Assembly (NCBI RefSeq): GCF_024713945.1
Contig: NC_134677.1
Span: forward strand, 928,501 to 992,500
DNA length: 64,000 nucleotides
Source of the DNA: Dermatophagoides farinae
Taxonomy: Eukaryota > Arthropoda > Arachnida > Sarcoptiformes > Pyroglyphidae
Reading direction: 5' to 3'
Below are positions 26,780 through 38,071 of the stretch, piece by piece. Under the pieces are notes generated by a model. The model was not told the DNA's origin and ran no database searches. It worked only from the letters and a program-made list of their open reading frames with translations. The first letter of the stretch is position 1. Every line of letters starts with the position of its first letter. The translations under genes and the position numbers were made by a program.

Positions 26780-28140
26780 TGATCCTTTTATTCCAAACAA
26801 AAAAAAAATTCTGAAATCGTTATTTGTTTTTTTTTTACTTGAATTCAAGCATTATTATTCATAAAATCGATTCTTATGAATGATTGAATTCTTATTCGAA
26901 TTCTGTATGTGTGTGTGTTTGTGCACGATGCAACTATACAACTCGGTTATATGTACATGTATACCCATCGGGCAAATAAAACTTTTTTTTTCTCTCTCTC
27001 TCCCTGTATAATAACCGACCATTCGATCCTGGATCATCATTAATAATAAAATTTCATCCAATGTTAAAATCATGAATTTTTTTCTGCTGTTTTGTTTTGT
27101 TTTTTGTTTTTTTGTTTTTCAAACCTCCATGATGATAATTAATAATTTTCATATATCCGATCTTTGTCGTGTACAATAATTGATGATGATTGAAATTGAA
27201 TGGAATTTTTCCCTTTTTTTGGCTGGTTGCTTTTCAGTGAAAAAATCAAAATGAACGATAACGATACCGATCATCATCATCATCATATATAGAATATTGA
27301 TGATGGATATTGTTATTATCTATCACATACACACACACACCTACCTACCAAAATTCCATATTTATCTCCAAATCAATAGATATATTTTTTTCATCCTTTT
27401 CTCTTGAATTTTGATTGATTTTCATCTACTACTATTATTACTGGAATGTATGTGTGTTTATTTGGCTGCTGGTGGTGGCTGTGTATCATCATTATCGATA
27501 GACAAAAACAAAAAGATAAAATTTTTTTTTTAATATGAAAAAAGCAAATATTTTATCATCGATTCTTATTCATTTATTCATTCATCACTTTCATCATCAT
27601 CATCATCATCATCATCAAACACCCATATCTCGATGGAATTATTAATGAAAAAATATTCCAATTGTGTGTGTGTGTGGTGTGTTTGATGATGATATTTATT
27701 CATTCATTCATTGAATTTTCATTTTCTGAAAAAGGGGTACCATATATACCATATTCGTATATATTAATTATCCATATCTCAATACCACATATACATTGTC
27801 AATTCTGTTTCTCTTATTGTTGTTGTTGATGTTGTTGGAACTGAATTCTTTTCCCTTTCTCTTTCATTTTTATCGTTATCAAATGTTTGCTCCAAGTTTT
27901 TCTGTGTGTGTGTGTGTGCGAAAGGGTTATTCTAGAAAAAAAAATATTCATATATTCCATTTCCATTTCATTTTAATTTTTTTTTCTCTCTTTTAATTCT
28001 TTTTGATTTTATTTTGTTGAAATAATACTTTTGTGTGTGTGTGTGTATTGTCAATTATTATTTTGGTTCAGTTTGGGCTGTTGTTGTTGTTATTTGGTCT
28101 TTTCAGTTATTTTTTACTATTTTTTTTTGGACCAGTTAAC

Positions 28141-29260
28141 TATTGCCCATCACTCTCGGGTTGAGTCGAATTGAGTTGCATCACCACAATCACTATTTTT
28201 TTCAAATAGCCCGTCAGGGTCGGGTTAAAGGGTTGTTTTTTTATTCTCGTCCCATTCTCATACCCTTTCCTTTTATTTTTTATGCACTCGCTCACCCTAT
28301 CATAGTTTTATTCAGATTCCCGAGGCCCAGCGAAAAAAAAATGTCAATTGTTTTTTATTTTCATTTTCATTATTTAGCTATCTTGCTCTATGCACACACA
28401 CACACACATCCACACGCATGGACGAATGTGGATGATGATGATGATGGTCTATTCAACAACAGAAAAAAATGATGTTTCTGGAAATGAAACGAATCGAAAA
28501 GGGTTTTTTCTTGTGATTGAGTGATATGGAAATGTCATGTTCTCTGTGTGTGTGTGTGTTTTGTACGTTGTATTTAATTCATTTGAATTATATTGATTCG
28601 TATTGTTTTTTTTCTTGCTATTATTTGTTCCACTCTTCATTTTTTTTTTTTTTTTTTTTTGTAAATTTAAATTTATTCACATTGGCCTTGAATGTGTGTG
28701 TGTGTGTGTTTTTTTGTTTTTTGCTCTCATAGGTCTAGTCCACCACATCACGGGCTTAACCCGTTCGGTAGGGTATGTGGGTCTCGGGTGATTTTTTTTT
28801 TTTTTGTTTTGTTTTGTTTATTATTAGTTTTTTTTCTGTTGATGAGGATGAATAATCAAATGAATTTATCGTGAACTTTGAACGAATTTAAATGTTGAAG
28901 AGAGAGAGAAAGAGAAAAAAGGGTTTGATGTGCATGTGTGAGAGCACTAGCACGCGCAAGATTATCGCCTGTGTATGGGGCATCTTTTTCTTTGGTATTT
29001 TTTTATTTTTTTTTTTGCCATTCGACCCCAAGTAAAAGTTCGGTGAACTCGATTTTTTTTTTTTGTTTTGTTTTGTTTTGTTTTCACACTCTATATTTCA
29101 ATTTTAATTTCATTTCTCTCTCTCTCTTTTTTTCTAATCGTTGTTGGATATTATTATTGGCCTTACGGGCTGCTACTGCTGCTGCTGCTGTTTTTTTTTT
29201 TTTTTTGTCTGAAAATGATTCAAAAACACATTGATTCATCGTGTCGCATCTTGTTATTGT
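28141..29260. other. Compositionally distinct, GC-richer patch
   Basis: Between the usual T runs this segment carries unusual words: CTCGGGTTGAGTCG (near 28158), CCCGTCAGGGTCGGGTTAAA (near 28210), TTCCCGAGGCCCAGCG (near 28317), CGGGCTTAACCCGTTCGG (near 28752), CACTAGCACGCGC (near 28944) and TTCGACCCCAAG (near 29021). CGGGTTAA recurs in inverted orientation. It may be a decayed mobile element or satellite fragment. No coding similarity was recognised. Confidence 0.35.
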
Positions 29261-31210
29261 TTTTTTTTTTTTTTTTTTGATTTTTTTTACTTACGAAAAA
29301 AAAACAAATTTTATTTTTATCGCATCTCAATGATGATGATGATCATCATCTTGTGTTAATAGCGTTTCAACATCAATAATAATAATATGATGATGATGAT
29401 GATGATGATGATGAAAATAACCGATTATTTCCCAGATTTTTCCAATGAGATGATATCACTATCATCATTGTGATGGAACAGGCAGTGGCAACATTGAAAA
29501 TTTGAAAATTTATTTTTTTTTTCTCTATGCGACATATTTTTTTCCTTTTTACTTTAGGATTTCATAGTGATATTGGCACATATTGTATTAATTGCATTAT
29601 AATGGGGCTATATATGTGAACGTGTGTTCGTGTTTGTGTGTGTGTGTGTGTGCGGTGATGATCATTTATCGACAACATTCATCTTGCTTTTGTCATCAGA
29701 ATTTTCTTATTTTTTTCCAGAATATTGGAATTCTAGTGAGTACGGGTGTGTGTGTATGTTACAAGAGAAATATTCCATTCTTTCCATATTGATATTCATG
29801 CAATTATTCTGTTTTTGTGTTTTTAATAATATTAAAAAAAAAAAAAACAATGTTCGTGTTCAAGTGCACAAATTTGCTAAATTTGATGTTGATGAATTTT
29901 TTTTCTGATGAAAAATAGTATGAAAGAAAAAATTGTTTTCCAATCAATTTCTGTCATAATTATCTTGTTTTTCTATTTTCTTGTTGGCCACAGAATTCTT
30001 TGACCAAGAAAAAAAAAACCAGAAAAAAAACAGAACGTTATTCAACGTTTTTTTTTTTAGCCGGAAAAAACACATTTTATCAATGTATATGTATAAATGC
30101 AATTTCAATTTGAGAAGAGAAAAAAACCAGTTGGAATTGAATTTTGTATGTGTATGCGTTTGTTATTGTGTTTATTAAACATCAACAGACATCAATTAAA
30201 GTGATGATGATGATGATGATGATGAAGAATAATGAATGGAAAAAAATGTACAGAATCCACAAGAAAAACTGAATGAATGAATGAATAAATAAATAAATCA
30301 GTCAGAATTATAATGATGATGATGATAATTTTGTTGTTTTTGATTTTTTTTTTTTTTATTCACATTAATTCTTTCTTTCTTCTTCTTCTTTTTCCAATCC
30401 TTTCAATGGCTAAAAAAAAAATCATGCATGAGTGTTTTGTTTCACTAAATTGATTCAATGGATAATGATTATATGAAAATTATTCACTCATTTTTTTTTC
30501 GCTAGAAAATCATTTGCATTCATGCTGTATGTGTGTGTGTGTGTGTGTATGTGTGTGTGTGTCGATAATCGCTTTGACTTATGGTGATGGAACATGGATT
30601 ATAATAATAATCATCATCAAGTCTCAGGATCATTACCATCATCCTCATCATTGAATAGCGGTAGTGATGAGATGGGTAATTGTTTTTTGTTTTTTGTGTT
30701 GTGTTGTCAAATTCAAAATTTTTTTTTTTTATTGTTGTTGTTGTGCATATTTCATTTCCATTTTCATTTTTGAAGGTAATATTTCCATTGTTATTTGAGA
30801 TTTGTTTATTGTTGTTGTTTGTTTGTTTGTTTGTTTGTAACTCACATGATTTAATCACATGATGATTGTATTGTATATAAATGGAAAAATGGATTTATAG
30901 AAAATCAAACCAAACAAACAAATAAATGGATAGAAAATGAAAATCTCTTTCTGGTTTACATTTTTGGTGGCTGTAGTGGTGGTGGTGGTTGTGGTTGCCA
31001 TCCACAATGGACAATCATGTGGATATACTAATGATGATGACTTGTACAAAAAATCAGAATTTTGTTTTCAAGAAATGACTAGCTTTGTTGTTATTGTGGT
31101 AGTTGTTTTTAAATAATGATGTGGAAGGATTGAAAATACAAAAAAAAAAATCTCAATGGACATCGTGTGTGTTAGACAGAGAAATCACTTTTTTTTCACA
31201 ATTCAAAAAT

Positions 31211-31227
31211 TGTTGTTGTTGTTGTTG

Positions 31228-31280
<53 letters not shown>
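31211..31280. repeat. Compound (TTG)n(TG)n microsatellite
   Basis: About seven TTG units run directly into about 25 TG units. It is the longest TG tract in the window and should be highly length-variable. Confidence 0.8.
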
Positions 31281-31281
<1 letters not shown>

Positions 31282-31381
31282 CTCAACATGGCAACATCCA
31301 ATTAGGAATTTTTTTTTCTTTCATACAAAAATAAACGTTTTTTTTCGTTATTTTTCTTGGTTGTTTGCTGCGGCTGTTGTC

Positions 31382-31450
31382 GTTGTTGTTGTTGTTGTCA
31401 TTGTCATTGCTATTCCTATCCATATCCGACAACAACAACAACAACAACAA
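31382..31450. repeat. Inverted (TTG)n / (CAA)n pair
   Basis: TTG array 31382-31398 is followed after about 29 bases by CAA array 31428-31450. The arms are complementary. Confidence 0.6.
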
Positions 31451-34400
31451 AAACAACAACAACAGAATGACGCCGTGTTTGTTTTTATTTTATTTTTCAA
31501 TGTTAATCAAATCGACCTTGACAACGAAAAAAAAATGTGGAAAATTATTTCATTTCAAAACAAAAAACAATCTAACCACTTTTTTTCCATTCGCCAATCA
31601 CACAGCTACACACACAAAAACATTGTGTGTGTGTGTGTGTGTGTGTGTGGTAAATTATCATTGTTGCAATATACCAAAAAAAAAAACATCAAAATAATCA
31701 CTGAGAGAAAAGAAAAAAATGGAAAAATCCAATTTTAGCCAATTTTTCATCATTGTTGTTGTTGTTGTTGTTTTGCTGTTGTTGTTTTTTTGTTGTTGTT
31801 GTTCGCGTTGTTGTTGGATGGTTGTTGAATTGAATTGAAAATTGCTTTTTTCTTCTTTCTCATAAATGCTTTCTTAAATGTGTGTTTGTGTGTGTGTGTT
31901 TTCAAGGATTTGATGAATGAAAGTGAAAGGTTGTTTTTTTTTTGTTTTTTGTTTGAAAATTGAAAATTTAAATAAAATGTGTGAATGAATGAATAAATGA
32001 ATGTCTGAATCGATGATGATGATGATGATGAAACCAGTCATTATCAACAATGAAAAAAAAAATTGTTGCAATTCTGAATTCAAGACAGAGAGAGAGAGAG
32101 AGACAGGCAGACAAAAATCACAAATATCCATTGTGTTGATTCAATGAAAATTTTTCTTGTGGTTTTTGCAATAGTTTTTTCATTGATTGGTTATCGAATT
32201 ATTATTTTTAAATCTATACTCGCCATTCTTTATTCTGCTGTTTCATTTGGATGTTTTTTCTCTTTTCACTCTCTCTCTCTCTCTCTCTATCTGTGTGTTT
32301 CTGTGTTTGTTCCATATGGTCGTTTTTATTGTGCTGTATCACCGGTTATAGGTCTATGTGGGTGGAAAACAAAACAACAAAAAAAAATGTTGTGAACATC
32401 ATATATTCATTTGATTTGCAATAGAAAAAAAACAAAATATCTGCCTATGTTGTTGTTGTTGTTGTTGTTGTTGTTGATTTATTGTTTATTGTTTGTTTGT
32501 GTGTATGCGTGTGTGTGTACCCGATGCATTTTCATTTCCATCCATTCACGGCCTGGTTTTTTTTGCCTATAATTTTAACCAGAAAAAAAAATTTCCAACA
32601 GAATCATGTTTGCAAAAAAAAAAATATAAATTGTGTGATGACAATAACAACATTTTTGTTCGGGTTTTTTTTCTTTCACTTTCAAATTCAAATGAATATT
32701 TGAACACACACACACACACCAAAGCCTCATTCCTGCGATGAAAAAAAAAAATGTTGACATCAACAATAAATGAAATTAAAGTTGTCGTTTTTTTCTTTCG
32801 TTTTTTTTCCATCATTCAATTGTTGTCAAACCGATCCTATATATGCGAAAAAAAGGGTTGTATGTGTGTGTTGATGTGGGTTGATACAAAAATTTTTTTT
32901 TTGTTTTTTTTAGGGCGGATTTTTTACTCGGGTCTAAATGCGTTTCATATTTTTTTTTTTTGACAGAAAAAAAACCGGATTCAATGATAATTTCCGGGTT
33001 CGTAAATGATTCGTAAATGATCAGTCAGATCAATGGAATTTATTTCTTCTTGTTTTCTTTTTCTTTTGAAAGGCTAAAAATTTAATTGTCAACGACTGAA
33101 AATGAAAAAAAAAATGACATGCAAGATAATTTATCCATATGTGTGTGTGTGTGTAGATAGATGCTCGAATGATTTTGTTAAAAAATAATTTTTTTGAACA
33201 AAAGAAAATTCAACTACTACTAACCAATAGAATAATGGAGTAAAATGTTCATGTTTTTTTTTTTTGTTTTCGCTGTCGCTGTCGTTGTTGACGATGATGA
33301 TGTTCCGACGGGTTCAATTTCTTATTTTTTTTCTCTCTGTACAATGCCATTATACAATCATTTCATTTTTTTTCTCCGAAAAAAAGTTCATTAGCATCCA
33401 TCCATCCATTGGATGACGATTCAATCATCAATAACAAATGAATATTGGTGAATGTGTTGGATTCGTCCTGTGTCCGGTTGTGCTAATGCTGCTGCTGTGG
33501 CTGCTGCTTTGGCTGCCACTGTGTGTATGGGTTAAATTAATTTTTTTTTCTCTCTTCTCTCTGGGGTCGAGCGTTCCATTTTTTTTTTCCTGGCTAGTAA
33601 TTCATTGTCACCCATATGAGGCTATTTCAATGGATGAAACAAAACCAAAAAAAAAAATTGCCCGACACTATCGTTCGTTGTTGTTGTTTTTTTTTTATTC
33701 ATTTCATTCATTAAAAAAAAATTTTTTTTTTTGGCCGAATCCAATGAATAATCAGCTCAGTAATAATGAAAAATATGAAATAACATTCAGATCATGGTGG
33801 CAGGAAAAAAAAGGGTTAGGTCGCAAGTTTTTTTTTGGTTTTGTTTTGTTTTCCTTTAGGAAAAGCTGGTTGTTGTTGTTGGCTGATAATAATAATTAAC
33901 ACTTATACACACCATTATTCAGGGATTTTTTTACTCCTTTTTCAAATCCAAATCCCAATCCCCTTATTTGCCACAACAAACACACACACACACACACACA
34001 CACTTGCTCATTAGTTCAAGGTTGCTGTTTTTTTTTCACTATTTCGTATTACAATTTATTTGGTGGAAAAAAAATAAAAATGAAAAACCGATAGTGCGGA
34101 TTCTTTTCATTTTTTTCAAGTGTATATCTCTTCAAGAATTTTCGAGAATTTTCAATTTGATATCGATTCTTTCAAAATTTTTTTTTCATCCAATTCCATT
34201 TTCTGCTTAGCAAGAACAAAAAAAAATAAACAAACAACGAGAAACGATTTTTTTTTATTCTTCTTCTTTATGAAAATAAAAATCAGTGTGTGGGCTCATG
34301 ACTTCTGTGTATTGGTGGTAGTGGTGCTGGTGGTGATGTTTTTGTACCGAATGAAAAATGAATGAATTTTTTTTTGAATGTGAATACAAACATCCCTGTG

Positions 34401-34990
34401 GTGATAATTTGTTTTTGACTAATTATTTATGGATCATCATCATCATCATAATCGAATTTTTCTTTGCTTTTTTTTTTGTTTGCTGATGATGATGATGATA
34501 TTCAAATTATTGAAATTTTTTTTTTCTTTTGTGTCTTGTGGAGAAAAACAATTGTCTGCTTTTTGTGTTGGTTTGTGTGTGGTAAATTTTGTGTTTTTTT
34601 TGGTCGACCAGAGAGAGAGAAAGAAATTTTTTTTTGAATGAAAAATAAATGATTTCGCCACACATAAATATTGTGTGTGTGTGGATGTTGATGTTTGTTA
34701 AAACACCAAAATCGATCCTATTCTGTGATATAGACATCAATTTTTATTTCACAATGGCAAAAAAAGAAAAGAAAAGAAAATTCTGTCAGTTTCTCTCTTG
34801 CATAACACACAGACAGACAGATGATGAATTTCGAAAAAAAAATTTGTTTATTTCAATTAAAAATGCCATTTTTTTTTCTCTTGCTTGCCGAAAATCTTGT
34901 TAATTGTTTTTTGTTTATATTTTTGTCTTTTTTCTTTCCATTTTGGTGAAAATCTAAACAACGTTATTGTTGTTGTTGTTATTGTTGCTG

Positions 34991-35027
34991 TATCCATTAT
35001 TATTTTTGGATGAAACAATAATGGATA
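34991..35027. repeat. Perfect 11-bp inverted repeat (hairpin)
   Basis: TATCCATTATT (34991-35001) and its exact reverse complement AATAATGGATA (35017-35027) flank a 15-base loop. Unlike the triplet-array hairpins, the arms are not simple repeats. It is too short for a typical pre-miRNA. Confidence 0.75.
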
Positions 35028-35325
35028 AAAATCAGTTACATATGGCCATTTGTCAGATTCAAGAAATCACTTGTCATTTTTTTTCTGTATCATCACTATT
35101 GTTTATCAATCAATAATAATCGATACACACACACACAGACAGATACCGAATGTGTAATAATAATCAACAAGTTGGATAGCAACAGCAGATGGATCTTTTG
35201 ACATTTTTTTTCTTTGAAAAAAAACAATCGGTTTTCAATTGGTTAAATCGTAGCCATCAGTTGGCCTAATTTTTTTTCTTTAGAAAAATTTCTCAAAAAA
35301 AATGTTTATTTTTCCTTTTATTATA

Positions 35326-35382
35326 TTGTTGTTGTTGTTGTTGTAGTTTGGTGTGTTTGTGTGACAACAACAACAACAACAA
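35326..35382. repeat. Inverted (TTG)n / (CAA)n pair
   Basis: TTG array 35326-35344 and CAA array 35364-35382 are separated by about 19 bases. It is one of the cleanest examples of the inverted triplet-array arrangement. Confidence 0.7.
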
Positions 35383-36456
35383 AAACAAAAAAGTGTAAAG
35401 TTTTTTGACCCAAAAAAAAAATTTAACCTAATCATTACACACACACACACATGTGACAACGAAATGATGATGATGATCAAAAAAATATGAAAAAAAAACT
35501 CGGCCACCACCACCACCATCATCAATCAATCAATATCACCAGGTAACGCCATCGTGTGATAATAATAAATGACTATCGATTATGATTATTGGTCACACGA
35601 CAACCGTTTTAAAATCAACAAAAAAAAACGAAAAAAAAATCCACCCCAAAAAAAATTGGATCAACAAATTTCGTTCCTATTTTTGTGGTTTTGTCGTTGT
35701 TGTTGTTGTTGTCAGACAATTTATTATTTGTTTGTTTGTTTGTTTATTTATTTGTCATCATTTGTATTTGATAATTTGTCAATATGGTTGTTTTCCGTAG
35801 TTGTCGTTGTTGTTGTTTTTCGTTTATTTTTTTTTTCTCAAATGGTCTCCAGGATGATACCAGAAAATAATTGTTATTGTTTTGTCTTGTTGATGATATA
35901 TTTCCTTTTATTTCATTTTTAGTTCAACTTCTTTTTCTGGTTTGTTTTTTTTTTGTTGTTGTCATTGCATGATCGTCATCATCATCAATTCGTAATTGCA
36001 TGTATGTATAAATTATCCGTTTTGTTCATTCGCCATTATGTTTTTTTTTTTGAGGAAAAAAACCGATAAGATGAAGAAGACGAAGATGTGTGTGCTATCA
36101 ATGTTTTTTTTTTCATTGCACCACCATTTTTGATGATTTGTCGCCATTTTTTTTTTGTTACACTTTTTATACATTTCCTCTTTTTTTTAAAAAAAAATTT
36201 CATTTTCTTCAATGAAAAATGAATTTCAATTTCTAACGAGTTTTTTTTCTCCTTTTTTTTCTATTTCTTCTTCAATCACATCTTTGAAATGGCAACAACA
36301 AAATCTTTTGGTGGGCCAAAACAACAACAACAACAACAACAACATCAATCAATCAATCAATTATTGGCCGTGTTTGTTTGTTTATTTGTTTTCAATTAAA
36401 ATAAATCAGTGATTTAAAAAACTAAAAAAAAAAACGAAAAAAAAACATCCAAAGTC

Positions 36457-36796
36457 ATGTCCATTACGAACAATAATTTACAACCAACGAAACAACGTAG
36501 AAAAAGACAGCAACAAAAATCAAAAAAAAATTTTGTTAACAAAGTGAAAATGGCACATTTGAATCTCAAATCTCATCATAATCATACAAGACAACAACAA
36601 ACAAATTATCGTAATCAATTAACGCAACAACAACAACAACAACAACAACAATCATCACCGCCATCATCACCGCCACCACAACAACAGCAATTATTATCAA
36701 GACAATTTGAAATGCATCTACGACAGCAGCTACAAATGGAACAGCAACAAATTATGCAACATTTACAGCTATCATCACATCGTCAATATCTACTTA
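36457..36796 (+). CDS. FoxP: FoxP exon 1 (Gln-rich N-terminus)
   Basis: Starts [20 protein letters not shown], then a Gln run, a Pro/Ser stretch and [18 protein letters not shown], resembling the glutamine-rich N-terminal region of FoxP proteins. It ends at a GTGAGT donor at 36797 in phase 1. An in-frame TAA at 36415-36417 supports the ATG as first in frame. Non-coding 5' exons cannot be excluded. Confidence 0.8.
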
Positions 36797-38039
36797 GTGA
36801 GTATTTTATTATTATGCAAAATTTGACCAATTTCAATTGTAAAATTCGTTTGTTTTTTACTTTTTTTTCATAGATTCATTTCAACCAATTATACAGGAAT
36901 TTATGAAATCAGTACCAAATGCATCAAATTTTAGTCAAGATGAATTATTGGATCTCTTATTAGCTAATATAACAAATCATGCGGCCGCTGCAGCTGCCGT
37001 TCAGCAACATCAACAACAACAACAACAACAACAACAACAGAATCAACAACATAAATTCAATATTGCTGCTGTTAATGGTTTAGCGGCCGGATTATCATCT
37101 GCATTATTAGCTGGATTAGCTAATTCACCAAATTCTTCAGGTTCTTCATTAACAAATTCATCATCGTCATCATCATCAATATTAACAAATGGTAGAAATA
37201 GTGGTGGCATGGTCTCAACAACGACAGCAACAACAACACCAACAACAACAACCACAGCAACAACATTTTCAAATTCTGGTCAATTACTTCAACAGGCAAC
37301 ATCTCAACAACAATCACAATCTGTTTATCCTCAACATTATCAGAATTCTCATCATTTACCACCACCACCGCCACCACTACCACCACAACCACTATCACAA
37401 CATTCGATATCATCACCTCAACAACAACAACAACAACAACAATCGATTGAATCATTGGAACAATTAAATCAAGAATTAACAGTAATGTTAGCCAATAGTT
37501 GTTTCGGTGGTAATATTGGCAATAGTATAATAAATGATGCGGTTATTTCCGCAGCAACGGCAGCAGCAGCAGCAGCAGCGGCAACCAATACAAATCATAC
37601 AAATATGAATGGACGTAGTAATAGTCCAATGTTTGTTGGTGATTCAAATATCTATACTGGAACATTATATCATCATAGTATGTGTAAATGGCCCGGATGT
37701 GAAACATATTGTGATGATTTGGCATTGTTTTTCAAACATATTTCCAATGAACATGGCCTAGATGATCGTAGCACCGCTCAGGCACGTATACAGATGCAAG
37801 TTGTACAACAATTAGAATCACAATTGATAAAAGAACGAGATATATTGATGGCAATGTTACAACATCTTTATGGTAAACAACGAGCAGCAATGGCAGCTGT
37901 TGCCAATAATAACAATAACAATAATAATAATAATAATATGGCGGCGGTGACGGCAAAATCGACACCACCAGCAACAACAACAACAACAACAACAATATCA
38001 AACAATAATCTGATTGATGGTGGTGGTAGAAATGGTGAC

Positions 38040-38071
<32 letters not shown>

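Larger units (their letters stand above)
22861..28140. other. Intergenic, repeat-rich
   Basis: No exon is certain. The stretch holds CA arrays (23724-23748, 26585-26600, 26744-26774), ATC/GAT arrays and long T runs. A 12-bp perfect palindrome, GATGGCGCCATC, lies at 23255-23266. An open frame at 25773-26000 (minus any poly-F extension) begins with a hydrophobic, signal-like segment and then a mixed acidic part. It is discussed as a finding but is too weak to call. Confidence 0.55.
29261..36456. other. Intergenic, upstream of FoxP
   Basis: No gene was recognised. It contains a long compound (TTG)n(TG)n array (31211-31280), CA/TG arrays (30530-30562, 31625-31648), ATG arrays (29391-29413, 30203-30225) and a hairpin at 34991-35027. 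The last few hundred bases probably hold FoxP promoter or 5' UTR sequence. There is an in-frame TAA at 36415-36417 ahead of the chosen FoxP start. Distal 5' exons could exist but are not visible. Confidence 0.55.

Noticed and set aside
28143-28472. Plus-strand 109-codon frame in the GC-richer patch
   Set aside because: It ends in HTHTHP and poly-D from CA and GAT arrays and shows no domain. The patch itself is reported, not the frame.
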